NCBI RefSeq assembly: GCF_014775655.1
Contig: NZ_CP061274.1
Span: 1,488,001 to 1,552,000, forward strand
Direction of reading: 5' to 3'
Length of the DNA: 64,000 nucleotides
Origin: Clavibacter zhangzhiyongii
Lineage (GTDB): Bacteria > Actinomycetota > Actinomycetes > Actinomycetales > Microbacteriaceae
In this document: piece by piece, positions 18,051-27,199 of the stretch
Layout: every line of letters begins with the position of its first letter
How positions within the stretch are numbered: the first letter of the stretch is position 1
Position numbers and translations under genes: made by a program
The notes under the pieces: model-generated
Seen by the model: the letters and a program-made list of their open reading frames with translations, nothing else
Database searches by the model: none
Told to the model about the DNA's origin: nothing

Positions 18051-20114
18051 ATGCCATCGCTCATCACGAACCGCCTCGTGCTCCTCGACGCCGACCTCGG
18101 CGCCGACCGCGAGCACGCCGTCCGGACGCTCGCCGCGCGCGTGGTCGCCGAGGGACGCGCCACCGACGCCGACGCCCTCTTCGCCGACGCGTGGGAGCGC
18201 GAGTCGAAGACCGCGACCGGCATGGGCGGCGGGCTCGCCATCCCGCACTGCCGCTCCGCCGCCGTGACGGAGGCCACGCTCGTCATGGCCCGTCCCGCGC
18301 CGACGGTCGACTTCGGCGCGCCCGACGGCCCCGCCGACCTGGTGTTCTTCATCGCGGCACCCGACGGCGCCGACCAGGAGCACCTCGTGCTGCTGTCGCG
18401 CCTCGCCCGCTCGCTCATCAAGCCGGAGTTCGTCGAGGCGCTGCGCACGGCCACCGACGAGGACCAGGTCGTCTCGCTCGTGGAGGGCGCGCTCGTGGAC
18501 GAGCCCGCCTCCTCGACGGGCGCGCCGGCCGCCGCCGCTCCCGCCGCGTCGACCACCGCCGCGCCCGCCGCATCCGCCGCGCCCACGGCCGACGCGCCCG
18601 TCCTCGTCGCCGTCACCGCGTGCCCCACCGGCATCGCGCACACCTACATGGCCGCCGACTCGCTCGTCGCCGCGGCGAAGCGCGCGGGCGTCGAGCTGCA
18701 CGTCGAGACCCAGGGATCCTCCTCGGTCACGCCCGTCGACCCGGCGATCATCGCGCGGGCCACGGCCGTGATCTTCGCGGTCGACGTGGACGTGCGCGAC
18801 CGCGCGCGCTTCGCCGGCAAGCCCGTCATCCAGTCGCCCGTCAAGCGCGGCATCGACCAGCCCGACCAGATGGTCGCCGAGGCGGTCGCTGCCGCGACGG
18901 ACCCGAGCGCGCCGCGCGTGCCGGGCGCCGGCGCCGCGTCGGGCGGATCCGAGCAGGCCTCCCCGCAGGCCGCGCAGAGCGTGGGCGCTCGCCTCAAGCG
19001 CTGGCTGCTCACGGGCGTCAGCTACATGATCCCGTTCGTCGCGGGCGGCGGCCTCCTCATCGCCCTCGGCTTCCTGCTCGGCGGCTACCGCATCACCGAG
19101 ACCGCGGCGGACGTCGTGCTGCAGAACTCGCTGGCGGACCTGCCCGCGGGCGGTCTCGGCCAGTACCTCGGCGCGGTCGCGTTCGTCATCGGCAACGCGT
19201 CCATGGCGTTCCTCGTCCCGGCGCTGGCCGGCTACATCGCGTACGCCATCGCCGACCGGCCGGGCATCGCGCCCGGCTTCGTCGCCGGATCCATCTCCGT
19301 CATCATGGGCGCCGGCTTCCTCGGCGGCCTGGTCGGCGGCCTCCTCGCCGGCGGCATCGCCTACGCGATCGGCCGCATCGAGGTGCCGCGCTGGCTGCGG
19401 GGCCTCATGCCCGTCGTGATCATCCCGCTGCTCGCGTCCATCGTCGCGTCCGGCCTCATGGTCATGGTGCTCGGCGGACCCATCGCGGCGCTCACGCGCG
19501 GCCTCAACGACTTCCTGTCGGGCCTCACGGGCGTGTCCGCGATCCTGCTGGGCGTGATCCTCGGCGTCATGATGTGCATCGACCTCGGCGGCCCCATCAA
19601 CAAGGTCGCGTACGCCTTCGCGGTCGCCGGCCTCGGTGCCGGATCCATCGACAACCAGGCCCCGTGGGCGATCATGGCCGCCGTCATGGCCGCGGGCATG
19701 GTGCCGCCGCTGGCCCTCGCGCTCGCGTCCACCGTCATCGACCGCCGCCTGTTCAGCCCGGCGGAGCGCGAGAACGGCAAGGCCGCGTGGCTCCTCGGCG
19801 CCGCGTTCATCTCCGAGGGGGCCATCCCGTTCGCGGCGGTCGACCCGCTGCGCGTCATCCCCGCGAGCATCGTGGGCGGCGCCGCCACCGGCGCCATGGT
19901 GATGGGCCTCGGCGTCGTGTCGCAGGCCCCGCACGGCGGCGTCTTCGTGCTCTTCGCGATGAACGGCACCTTCCTCGGCTTCCTCGCCTCGGTCGCCGTC
20001 GGCACCGTCATCTCGGCGTTCCTGGTCGTGCTGCTCAAGCGCTTCACGGCCAAGCGCCCCGAGGCCGTCGCGCAGGCGGCGTCCGCCGACCAGGGCGTCC
20101 CCGTCCCCGCCTGA
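18051..20114 (+). CDS. fruA: PTS fructose transporter, fused EIIABC
   Basis: A 687-residue permease that imports fructose and delivers fructose-1-phosphate. EIIA (1-150) carries the phosphorylated His66 in GGGLAIPHCRS. An Ala-rich linker leads to EIIB (about 183-285) with phospho-Cys191 in VTACPTGIAHTYMA. EIIC (about 310-680) has many membrane helices and the PTS signatures GLVGGLLAGG, GGPINKVAYAF and EGAIPFAAVDPLR. The domain order A-B-C and the fruK and HPr neighbours make the assignment firm. GGAGAAG precedes the ATG. Confidence 0.95.
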   Translation: MPSLITNRLVLLDADLGADREHAVRTLAARVVAEGRATDADALFADAWERESKTATGMGGGLAIPHCRSAAVTEATLVMARPAPTVDFGAPDGPADLVFFIAAPDGADQEHLVLLSRLARSLIKPEFVEALRTATDEDQVVSLVEGALVDEPASSTGAPAAAAPAASTTAAPAASAAPTADAPVLVAVTACPTGIAHTYMAADSLVAAAKRAGVELHVETQGSSSVTPVDPAIIARATAVIFAVDVDVRDRARFAGKPVIQSPVKRGIDQPDQMVAEAVAAATDPSAPRVPGAGAASGGSEQASPQAAQSVGARLKRWLLTGVSYMIPFVAGGGLLIALGFLLGGYRITETAADVVLQNSLADLPAGGLGQYLGAVAFVIGNASMAFLVPALAGYIAYAIADRPGIAPGFVAGSISVIMGAGFLGGLVGGLLAGGIAYAIGRIEVPRWLRGLMPVVIIPLLASIVASGLMVMVLGGPIAALTRGLNDFLSGLTGVSAILLGVILGVMMCIDLGGPINKVAYAFAVAGLGAGSIDNQAPWAIMAAVMAAGMVPPLALALASTVIDRRLFSPAERENGKAAWLLGAAFISEGAIPFAAVDPLRVIPASIVGGAATGAMVMGLGVVSQAPHGGVFVLFAMNGTFLGFLASVAVGTVISAFLVVLLKRFTAKRPEAVAQAASADQGVPVPA

Positions 20115-20167
20115 TCCCCGCCCGACCGACCCAGCCCGCACCACCCACCCCGCACGAAGGAGAACCC

Positions 20168-20440
20168 ATGACCGAGCGCACCGCCACCATCGGCAGCCGC
20201 GTGGGCCTGCACGCCCGACCCGCCTCCCTCTTCATCGAGGCGGTGCGCCGCACGGGCGTCGCCGTCAAGATCAGCAAGCCGGACGGCACGCCGCTCGACG
20301 CGACGAGCATCCTGTCGCTGATGAGCCTCGGGGCCGCGAACGGCGACCAGGTCGTGCTCACGGCCGAGGGCGACGGCGCGGACGCCGCGCTCGACGACCT
20401 CGCCGCGCTGCTCGCGTCAGACCTCGACGCCGTCGAGTAG
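20168..20440 (+). CDS. ptsH: Phosphocarrier protein HPr
   Basis: A 90-residue phosphocarrier passing phosphate from enzyme I to the fructose EIIA. It has the active-site His15 in VGLHARPAS and a Ser47 at the regulatory position (DATSILSLMSLGA). GGAGAA precedes the ATG. It is the last gene of the fructose operon, ending at a strong hairpin; no enzyme I gene is in the window, so that must be elsewhere. Confidence 0.95.
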   Translation: MTERTATIGSRVGLHARPASLFIEAVRRTGVAVKISKPDGTPLDATSILSLMSLGAANGDQVVLTAEGDGADAALDDLAALLASDLDAVE

Positions 20441-20449
20441 CCGCCCGCG

Positions 20450-20500
20450 ACGACGAGAGGGCCCGGTCACCGCGATGCGGCGGCCGGGCCCTCTCGTCGT
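20450..20500. terminator. Bidirectional terminator hairpin after ptsH
   Basis: Perfect 17-base stem ACGACGAGAGGGCCCGG (20450-20466) with its complement (20484-20500); the 17-base loop contains a further CCGC/GCGG mini-stem. The arms are identical to those of the hairpin after rne. Located between convergent genes. Confidence 0.8.
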
Positions 20501-20515
20501 GTCAGGCGACGCGCG

Positions 20516-22045
20516 TCACCACTCGGCGACGCGGTAGTCCTTGAGGAAGACGCCCGAGATGTCCTCGCCGGCCTGGCCCATGACGATGGGGTCGTAGACG
20601 CGGGCGGCGCCGTCCACCAGGTCGAGGGGGGCGTGGAAGCCCTCCTCCGCGAGGCGCACCTTGGTGGGGTGCGGGCGCTCGTCGGTGATCCAGCCCGTGT
20701 CGACGCTCGTCATGAGGATGCCGTCCGTCTCGCGCATCTCGCGCGCCGACGTGCGGGTCATCATGTTGAGCGCGGCCTTCGCCATGTTCGTGTGCGGGTG
20801 GCCGGGGCCCTTGTACGCGCGGGCGAACTGGCCCTCCATGGCGCTCACGTTGACGACGTACTTGCGCCGCGAGGTCGACGCGGCCATCGCCGGTCGCAGC
20901 CGGCTGACGAGCAGGAACGGCGCCGTGACGTTGGCGAGCTGGACCTCGAGCATCTCGAGCGGATCCACCTCGTGCACCACCTGCGTCCAGCTGTTCGCGT
21001 CGTGCAGGTCGGGCACGAGGCCGCCCGCGTCGATGGCGGTGCCGGCCGCGAGCCGCGCCAGCGAGGAGGATCCGGCCGTCATGGCGAGCTCCGTCACCTC
21101 GGCCGCGGTGATCCCGGTGGCCGTGGAGAGGATGGGGTGCGCCGCGACGCTCGCCGCGAGGGCCGCGGGGTGGGCGTCGTTCGTGTGCCCGAACGTGAGC
21201 AGCTCGGGGATCGGCCCGTCCGGCAGCGGGGCGGACTCGGCCTCCGAGAGCGGCGCGTAGGAGCCGGGGGAGCGGCGCACGGTCTGCGCGGCGTTGTTGA
21301 TGAGGATGTCGAGCGGACCCGCGGCGGCCACGGCGTCGGCGAGGCCGATGACCTGCGCCGGGTCGCGGAGGTCGAGCCCCACGACGCGGAGACGGTGCAC
21401 CCACTCGTGCGCGTCGGGCAGTCCGGCGAAGCGGCGGACGGCGTCGCGCGGGAAGCGCGTGGTGATGGTGGTGTGCGCGCCGTCGCGGAGGAGCCGCAGC
21501 GCGATGTGCATGCCGATCTTCGCCCGACCGCCCGTGAGGAGCGCCCGCATGCCGGTGAGGTCGGTGCGGGCCTCGCGCTTGGCGTGGTTGATGCGCGCGC
21601 AGTCCGGGCAGAGCTGGTGGTAGAAGGCGTCGACCTGCGTGTAGTGCTGCTTGCAGATGTAGCAGGGGCGCGAGCGGAGCAGCGTGCCCGCGGTGGGGGC
21701 GGCCGCGGTGATGGCGAGCGGGATCCCGCGGGTCTCGTCGTCGATGCGGTCGGGCGCACCGGTGGCGGTGGCGGCGACGACGGCGCGGTCGGCGCTGGCG
21801 ACGGCCTCGCGCTTCTCGAGGCGGCGGGCCTTCTTCACGGACTTGAACATCGACGCCGTGGCACGGCGCACCGCGACGAAGTCGGGGTGGTCCTCGTCGA
21901 TGTCGGCGAGCGAGCCGAGGACGCGCAGCGTGACGGCGAGGTCGGCGGGGTCGATGGCGGCGGCGGGATCGAGCGCGGCGTCGGGGGCGGGGACGACGTG
22001 CTCCGCGGGCGTGGCGGGGTCGTCGGGCAGGGCGTCGGAGGGCAC
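20516..22045 (-). CDS. SDR-fold protein with Cys4 zinc-knuckle-like insert
   Basis: A 509-residue protein. The N-terminal about 125 residues are helical and charged (KSVKKARRLEKREAV). A Cys4 cluster follows: CYIC (128, 131) and CPDC (146, 149), likely binding zinc. A Rossmann SDR domain begins at LLTGGRAKIGMHIALRLL (about 169) with LDLRDPAQVIGLADAV and ILINNAAQTVRR. The expected catalytic YxxxK is instead TNMAK (Thr419...Lys423), preceded by VVNVSAMEGQF, so the Tyr is lost. Start codon is GTG (22045) with TATCAT five bases upstream. Dehydrogenase activity is doubtful; perhaps a nucleotide or RNA-binding role. Family recognised only as divergent SDR. Confidence 0.75.
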   Translation of the reverse strand: MPSDALPDDPATPAEHVVPAPDAALDPAAAIDPADLAVTLRVLGSLADIDEDHPDFVAVRRATASMFKSVKKARRLEKREAVASADRAVVAATATGAPDRIDDETRGIPLAITAAAPTAGTLLRSRPCYICKQHYTQVDAFYHQLCPDCARINHAKREARTDLTGMRALLTGGRAKIGMHIALRLLRDGAHTTITTRFPRDAVRRFAGLPDAHEWVHRLRVVGLDLRDPAQVIGLADAVAAAGPLDILINNAAQTVRRSPGSYAPLSEAESAPLPDGPIPELLTFGHTNDAHPAALAASVAAHPILSTATGITAAEVTELAMTAGSSSLARLAAGTAIDAGGLVPDLHDANSWTQVVHEVDPLEMLEVQLANVTAPFLLVSRLRPAMAASTSRRKYVVNVSAMEGQFARAYKGPGHPHTNMAKAALNMMTRTSAREMRETDGILMTSVDTGWITDERPHPTKVRLAEEGFHAPLDLVDGAARVYDPIVMGQAGEDISGVFLKDYRVAEW

Positions 22046-22050
22046 AGGAG

Positions 22051-22056
22051 ATGATA
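22051..22056 (-). promoter_or_regulatory. -10 element (TATCAT) of the Cys4-SDR gene, leaderless type
   Basis: TATCAT on the minus strand ends five bases before the GTG start. No ribosome site fits between them. Confidence 0.4.
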
Positions 22057-22105
22057 CCCGGGCCGTCGGACCCGACCGGGCGCGCGACGGCGGTGCCGGA
22101 GACCG

Positions 22106-22396
22106 CTACATCGTGGTCGCGAAGCCGACCGCGGCGGCGATGACCGCCCAGAGCGCGATCGTGACGACCACGAGGGCGATGAGCCCGGTGCGGCGGTCGC
22201 GCCAGCGCGCCCGCTCCGTCTCGGGGTCGACCGGGACGGCCTCCGGCGCGCGGGCGCCGGCGGCGGTCGCGACCGCGGGGGAGACGGTGGCGTCGTCGCG
22301 CGCGGCGGACGCAGGGTCGGCGGGTGCGGGTGCGGGTGCGGGTGCGGCGTCGGACCGAGCGCGGTCGGGTCGCGGGTCGAGCGGGAGGGACGGCAT
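22106..22396 (-). CDS. Hypothetical single-span membrane protein
   Basis: A 96-residue protein: a disordered Ala/Pro/Asp-rich N-terminal half including a PAPAPAPADP run, encoded by a GCGGGT hexanucleotide repeat at about 22322-22349, then WRDRRTGLI and a C-terminal hydrophobic helix (ALVVVTIALWAVIAAAVGF). TACGGT lies six bases before the ATG on the minus strand. It is divergent from the helicase gene. No family recognised; coding status rests on the membrane helix and promoter placement. Confidence 0.55.
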   Translation of the reverse strand: MPSLPLDPRPDRARSDAAPAPAPAPADPASAARDDATVSPAVATAAGARAPEAVPVDPETERARWRDRRTGLIALVVVTIALWAVIAAAVGFATTM

Positions 22397-22402
22397 CCGG
22401 CG

Positions 22403-22408
22403 ACCGTA
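22403..22408 (-). promoter_or_regulatory. -10 element (TACGGT) of the small membrane protein gene, leaderless type
   Basis: TACGGT on the minus strand ends six bases before the ATG at 22396, the same spacing as several other genes here. Confidence 0.4.
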
Positions 22409-22482
22409 CGGGGTGGCGCCCCACGGATCCTGCCGCCTGTGGAGAACTCCGGGCGGGGCGGGTGGGGGAGGATGGACGCATC

Positions 22483-25023
22483 ATGCCCGACACCGCGCTC
22501 GCCCCCACGCTCACCGAGGAGGCGGCCCGTCTGGCCGTGGACGGGGCCACCGACGACGCGATCTACGACGCGTTCGCCGAGTGGGCGCTCGCGCAGGGCA
22601 TCGAGCTGTACCCGGCGCAGGACGAGGCGGCGCTCGAGATCGCGTCCGGCGCGAACCTCATCCTCTCGACGCCCACCGGCACGGGGAAGTCGCTCGTCGC
22701 CGTCGCCGCGCACTTCGCCGCCCTCGCCCGCGGCCGCCGCTCGTACTACACGGCGCCGATCAAGGCGCTCGTGTCGGAGAAGTTCTTCGCGCTGGTGGAG
22801 CTGTTCGGGGCGGCCCAGGTCGGGATGGTGACGGGCGACTCGTCGGTGAACCCGGACGCGCCGATCATCTGCTGCACCGCCGAGATCCTCGCGAACCGGT
22901 CGCTCCGCGGCGGTGCGGACACGCCCGTCGACCAGGTGGTCATGGACGAGTTCCACTTCTACGCGGATCCGCAGCGCGGCTGGGCCTGGCAGGTGCCGCT
23001 CCTGCTGCTCCCGCACGCGCAGTTCGTGCTCATGTCGGCCACCCTCGGCGACGTCACCGACCTCGCCGACGACCTCACGCGACGCACCGGCCGGCCGACC
23101 GCGCGGATCACGGGCATCGAGCGGCCCGTCCCGCTCTTCTTCCACTACGCCGTGACGCCCGTGCAGGAGACCGTCGAGGAGCTGCTCGACACGAAGCAGG
23201 CGCCCGTCTACATCGTGCACTTCGCCCAGGCCGCGGCGCTCGAGCGGGCGCAGGCGCTGTCCAGCATCAAGATCGTGACGCGGGAGCAGCGCGACGCGAT
23301 CGCGGAGCTCATCGGCGGCTTCCGCTTCAGCACGGCGTTCGGCAAGACGCTCTCGCGGCTCGTGCGCGCGGGCATCGGCGTGCACCACGCCGGCATGCTG
23401 CCCAAGTACCGCCGGCTCGTGGAGCAGCTCGCGCAACAGGGCCTCCTCCGCGTGATCTGCGGCACGGACACCCTCGGCGTCGGCATCAACGTGCCGATCC
23501 GCACGGTGCTGTTCACCGGCCTCACGAAGTACGACGGCACGCGGATGCGGCAGCTGAACGCCCGCGAGTTCCACCAGATCGCCGGGCGCGCGGGCCGCGC
23601 CGGCTACGACACCGCGGGCACCGTGGTCGCGCAGGCGCCCGAGCACGAGACCGAGAACATCAAGATGCTCGAGCGCGCGGGCGACGACGTGAAGAAGCGC
23701 CGCAAGCTCGTGCGCAAGAAGGCGCCCGAGGGCTTCGTCTCCTGGGGCGAGCCGAGCTTCCGCAAGCTCATCGACGCGGAGCCGGAGCGGCTGACGTCGA
23801 GCATGCAGGTGAGCCACGCGATGATGCTCAACGTCATCGCGCGCGGCGGCGACGTGTTCGCCAACATGCGGGCGCTCGTCGAGGACAACCACGAGCCGCG
23901 GGCGCGCCAGCTCGCGCTCGCCCGCCGCGCCCTCGCCATCTACCGGACGCTGCGCACCGCGGGCATCGTCGAGCAGGAGGCGGACCCGGACGGCGGGCCC
24001 GCGCGGATCACGCTGACGGTCGACCTGCAGGCCGACTTCGCGCTCAACCAGCCGCTGTCCCCGTTCGCGGTCGCGGTGTTCGAGCTGCTCGACCGGGAGT
24101 CGCCGACGTACGCGCTCGACATGGTGAGCGTGGTCGAGGCGACCCTCGACGACCCGCGGCCGATCCTGTCGCAGCAGCAGTTCAAGGCCCGCGGCGAGGC
24201 CGTGCAGGCGATGAAGGCCGAGGGCATCGAGTACGACCAGCGCATGGAGCTGCTCGAGTCGATCACCCACCCGAAGCCCCTCGAGGAGCTGCTCGACCAG
24301 GCGTTCACGACCTACGCGGCCAGCCAGCCGTGGATCGGCGACTTCGCGCTCAGCCCCAAGTCGGTCGTCCGCGACATGTACGAGCGGGCCATGAGCTTCA
24401 GCGAGCTCGTCTCCTTCTACGGGCTGATGCGCTCCGAGGGCCTCGTGCTCCGCTACCTCTCCGACGCGTTCCGCGCGATGCGGCAGACGATCCCGGACGA
24501 GGCGAAGACCGAGGAGCTGCTCGACGTGATCGAGTGGCTCGGCGAGCTCGTGCGCCAGGTCGACTCGAGCCTGCTCGACGAGTGGGAGGAGCTGTCGCAC
24601 CCGACGGCCGCGCCCGGCGACGCGCCCGTGCTCCCGCCCGCCCCGAAGCTGCTCACCTCGAACACGCGCGCCTTCCGGATCCTCGTGCGCAATGAGATGT
24701 TCCGCCGCGTGCAGCTCGCGGCCCGCGAGGACCTGCAGACGCTCGGCGACCTGGACGCCGCGGGCGGCTTCGACGCGGACGCCTGGGGCGACGCGCTCGA
24801 CGGCTACTTCGGCGAGTACGACCGGATCCTCACCGACGGCGACGCCCGCAGCCAGGCGCTCGTCACGATCACGGAGGGCCCGGCCGAGTGGACCGTGCGG
24901 CAGGCGCTGCACGACCCCGAGGGCGACCACGATTGGGGGATCGAGGCGGTCGTCGACCTCGACGCGTCGAACGAGGCGGGCGAGGCCGTCGTGCGCGTGA
25001 CCCGCGTGGGCACCCTCTCGTGA
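22483..25023 (+). CDS. Ski2-like DEAD/DEAH-box helicase with DUF3516-type C-terminus
   Basis: An 846-residue superfamily II helicase. Motif I is STPTGTGKS (about 62-70), Ia YYTAPIKALVSEKF, II VMDEFHFY (a DEFH box), III MSATLGD, then GIGVHHAGMLPKYRR, CGTDTLGVGINVPIRTVLFTG and motif VI FHQIAGRAGRAGYD. The long C-terminal region after about 470 corresponds to DUF3516, found on actinobacterial RNA helicases of this type. It is related to HelY/Ski2 and probably remodels RNA. The start at 22483 is chosen because the upstream in-frame sequence is low-complexity Arg/Val. Its TGA overlaps the GTG of the next SDR gene. Confidence 0.88.
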   Translation: MPDTALAPTLTEEAARLAVDGATDDAIYDAFAEWALAQGIELYPAQDEAALEIASGANLILSTPTGTGKSLVAVAAHFAALARGRRSYYTAPIKALVSEKFFALVELFGAAQVGMVTGDSSVNPDAPIICCTAEILANRSLRGGADTPVDQVVMDEFHFYADPQRGWAWQVPLLLLPHAQFVLMSATLGDVTDLADDLTRRTGRPTARITGIERPVPLFFHYAVTPVQETVEELLDTKQAPVYIVHFAQAAALERAQALSSIKIVTREQRDAIAELIGGFRFSTAFGKTLSRLVRAGIGVHHAGMLPKYRRLVEQLAQQGLLRVICGTDTLGVGINVPIRTVLFTGLTKYDGTRMRQLNAREFHQIAGRAGRAGYDTAGTVVAQAPEHETENIKMLERAGDDVKKRRKLVRKKAPEGFVSWGEPSFRKLIDAEPERLTSSMQVSHAMMLNVIARGGDVFANMRALVEDNHEPRARQLALARRALAIYRTLRTAGIVEQEADPDGGPARITLTVDLQADFALNQPLSPFAVAVFELLDRESPTYALDMVSVVEATLDDPRPILSQQQFKARGEAVQAMKAEGIEYDQRMELLESITHPKPLEELLDQAFTTYAASQPWIGDFALSPKSVVRDMYERAMSFSELVSFYGLMRSEGLVLRYLSDAFRAMRQTIPDEAKTEELLDVIEWLGELVRQVDSSLLDEWEELSHPTAAPGDAPVLPPAPKLLTSNTRAFRILVRNEMFRRVQLAAREDLQTLGDLDAAGGFDADAWGDALDGYFGEYDRILTDGDARSQALVTITEGPAEWTVRQALHDPEGDHDWGIEAVVDLDASNEAGEAVVRVTRVGTLS

Positions 25024-25949
25024 ACGCGGACCCGCGCCTGCCGGACCTCGCGGGGCGGACGGTGCTCGTCACGGGCGCCAACGGCGGCATCGGCTTCTGG
25101 ACCTCGGCGCAGCTCGCCGGCGCCGGCGCCCGCGTGCTCCTCGCGTGCCGCTCCGCCGAGCGCGGGGACGCCGCCGCGCGGGCGCTCGTCGCGCGCGTGC
25201 CGGGCGCCGACGTGGAGGTGGTGCCGCTCGACCTGGCGAGCCTCGCGAGCGTGGAGGCGTGCGTCGCCGCCGTGCGGGAGGACCTCGACGCGGTCGTCGC
25301 CAACGCCGGGCTCACCCCCGCGGGCGGTCGCGCGCGCCGGCGCCGGACGACGATCGACGGGTTCGAGGAGCTCATGGGCACCAACGCGCTCGGGCACTTC
25401 GCGCTCGTCGCCGGCCTCGCGCCGCGGCTGCGGGCGGGCGGCCGCGTCGTGATGCTCGGATCCCTCGCGCACCGCTTCTCGCCGCTCGACCTCGGCGACC
25501 TCGCCGGGGAGCGGCGCATGCCCGCGCTCGTGCGCTACGGCCGGTCGAAGACGGCCTGCATGATGATCGCGGCTGAGCTCGACCGGCGCTGGCGGGCGGC
25601 CGGATCCGACCGCATCGCGCTCTCGGCCCACCCCGGGTACTCGGTGGACGCGCTCACGCCGCCGCAGGATCCGGCCGAGCGTCCGCAGGGCGTCGACGCT
25701 GCTCGTCGCCGAGTCGCGGGGGCGGGCCGCGTCCTCGTGCAGGGCAAGGACGCGGGTGCCTGGCCGGTCGCGCACGCGGCCGCCGCCGACGGCGTGACGG
25801 GCGGCGCCTTCTGGGGACCCGCCGGGCCGCTCGAGCTGAAGGGCCCGCCGGCGCCCGCCTTCGTCGCCGAGCACGCGCGGTCGCGGGCCGTCGCCGAGCA
25901 GCTGTGGTCGGCCGCCGAGGACGCGACGGGGATCCGCTTCCGGCCCTGA
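25020..25949 (+). CDS. Short-chain dehydrogenase/reductase (retinol dehydrogenase-like)
   Basis: A 309-residue NADP-type SDR. TGANGGIGFWTSAQLAGAGARVLLACRS is the cofactor fold, VANAGLTPAGG the NAG motif, GSLAHRF the catalytic Ser and YGRSKTACMM the catalytic Tyr-Lys pair, so this one keeps the full active site. Late sequence SAHPGYSVDAL is typical of light-dependent protochlorophyllide/retinol dehydrogenase-like SDRs. The GTG start overlaps the helicase stop (GTGA, 25020-25023). Substrate unknown. Confidence 0.85.
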   Translation: MNADPRLPDLAGRTVLVTGANGGIGFWTSAQLAGAGARVLLACRSAERGDAAARALVARVPGADVEVVPLDLASLASVEACVAAVREDLDAVVANAGLTPAGGRARRRRTTIDGFEELMGTNALGHFALVAGLAPRLRAGGRVVMLGSLAHRFSPLDLGDLAGERRMPALVRYGRSKTACMMIAAELDRRWRAAGSDRIALSAHPGYSVDALTPPQDPAERPQGVDAARRRVAGAGRVLVQGKDAGAWPVAHAAAADGVTGGAFWGPAGPLELKGPPAPAFVAEHARSRAVAEQLWSAAEDATGIRFRP

Positions 25950-25955
25950 CAGCCG

Positions 25956-25978
25956 GCCGCGGGGATCAGCCCCGCGGC
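25956..25978. terminator. Bidirectional terminator hairpin between SDR and hisC
   Basis: GCCGCGGGG/CCCCGCGGC (25956-25964 with 25970-25978) with a five-base ATCAG loop that contains the hisC stop codon. Located between convergent genes. Confidence 0.6.
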
Positions 25979-27084
25979 GTCCCGAGCACGTCGTCGAGCG
26001 CGTCGCGGAACGCGGCGGTCTCCTCGGGCGTGCCCACGGAGACGCGCAGCCATCCCTCGGGGCCCGTCTCGCGGATCAGCACGCCCCGGTCGAGCAGCCC
26101 CTGCCACACCGCGTGCCGGTCGGGGAACCGGCCGAAGAGCACGAAGTTGGCGTCGGAGGGCGCGACCTCGAAGCCGCGGCCCCGGAGGTGGTCGACGAGC
26201 GCGTCGCGCTCCTCGCGCAGCGACGCGACCTGCGCGAGCAGCACGCCGCGGTGGCGGAGGGCGGCGGTCGCGCTGACCTGCGTGATCCGGGACAGGTGGT
26301 ACGGCAGCCGCACGATGCGGAGCGCGTCGACGACCGCGGGGGAGGCCGCGAGGTAGCCGAGACGACCGCCCGCGAACGCGAACGCCTTGCTCATGGTGCG
26401 CGAGACGATGAGGCGCGGGTGGTCCGGCAGCAGCGAGATCGCCGTCGGCACGCCCTCGCGGCGGAACTCCGCGTAGGCCTCGTCGATGACCACGACGCCG
26501 GGCGCGACCGAGAGCACGTGCTCGATCTCGCGCGTCGTGAGCGCGGTGCCCGTGGGGTTGTTCGGCGAGGTGAGGAACACGACGCTCGGCTGGTGCCGCT
26601 CGACGAGCTCGGTCACGTTCGCGAGGTCGAGCGTGAAGTCCTCCTGGCGGCGGCCGGAGACCCAGGTGGTGAGGGTGTTCCGCGCGTACTCGGGGTACAT
26701 CGCGTAGTGGGGCGCGAAGGAGAGCGCGACGCGGTCCGTGCCGCCGAAGGCCTGGAGCACCTGCTGCAGCACCTCGTTGGATCCGTTCGCCGCCCAGACG
26801 TTCTCCGGTCCGAGCGGCAGGCCGCTGTCGGCCGTGAGGTAGTCGGCGAGCTCGGTGCGCAGCTCGAGGAACTCGCGGTCGGGGTAGCGGTTGAGCCCGC
26901 GCGCGGCCTCGAGCACGGCCTCGCTCACGGCGACGGCCACCTCCTCGGGCAGCGGGTACGGGTTCTCGTTCACGTTGAGGAGCACGGGCACGTCGAGCTG
27001 CGGGGCGCCGTAGGGCTCCTCGCCGCGGATGCCGTCGCGCAGGGGCAGGTCGGCGAGGGTCGTCCTCGACCAGTCGGGCGTCAT
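25966..27084 (-). CDS. hisC: Histidinol-phosphate aminotransferase
   Basis: A 372-residue class I/II PLP aminotransferase that converts imidazole acetol phosphate to histidinol phosphate. Features: VLLNVNENPYPLPEEV near the N-terminus, NRYPDREFLELR, AANGSNEVLQQVLQAF, SPNNPTGTALT, VVIDEAYAEF, and the PLP lysine K233 in SRTMSKAFAFAGGRLGY. A GGAG-containing site precedes the ATG at 27084; the longer frame upstream is unconserved. It stands alone, away from other his genes, so it could act instead as an aromatic aminotransferase; HisC is the better name from overall sequence. Confidence 0.87.
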   Translation of the reverse strand: MTPDWSRTTLADLPLRDGIRGEEPYGAPQLDVPVLLNVNENPYPLPEEVAVAVSEAVLEAARGLNRYPDREFLELRTELADYLTADSGLPLGPENVWAANGSNEVLQQVLQAFGGTDRVALSFAPHYAMYPEYARNTLTTWVSGRRQEDFTLDLANVTELVERHQPSVVFLTSPNNPTGTALTTREIEHVLSVAPGVVVIDEAYAEFRREGVPTAISLLPDHPRLIVSRTMSKAFAFAGGRLGYLAASPAVVDALRIVRLPYHLSRITQVSATAALRHRGVLLAQVASLREERDALVDHLRGRGFEVAPSDANFVLFGRFPDRHAVWQGLLDRGVLIRETGPEGWLRVSVGTPEETAAFRDALDDVLGTPRG

Positions 27085-27187
27085 CGGGTCTCCTCGGGGT
27101 CGGCGGGATCCCATCCTCCCATCGCGGGGGAGGGCGACCCGCCGGAGGACGGCCGCGCACCCGGGCGTCCGCACGGCGACGGGCGGA

Positions 27188-27193
27188 TAGGGT
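27188..27193 (+). promoter_or_regulatory. -10 element (TAGGGT) of hydrolase gene 27200, leaderless type
   Basis: TAGGGT ends six bases before the ATG at 27200 with no ribosome site between. Confidence 0.45.
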
Positions 27194-27199
27194 CATCGG

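Noticed and set aside
22322-22349. GCGGGT hexanucleotide array as a possible regulatory or CRISPR-like repeat
   Set aside because: Units are only six bases without spacers. It lies inside a coding frame as Pro-Ala codons.
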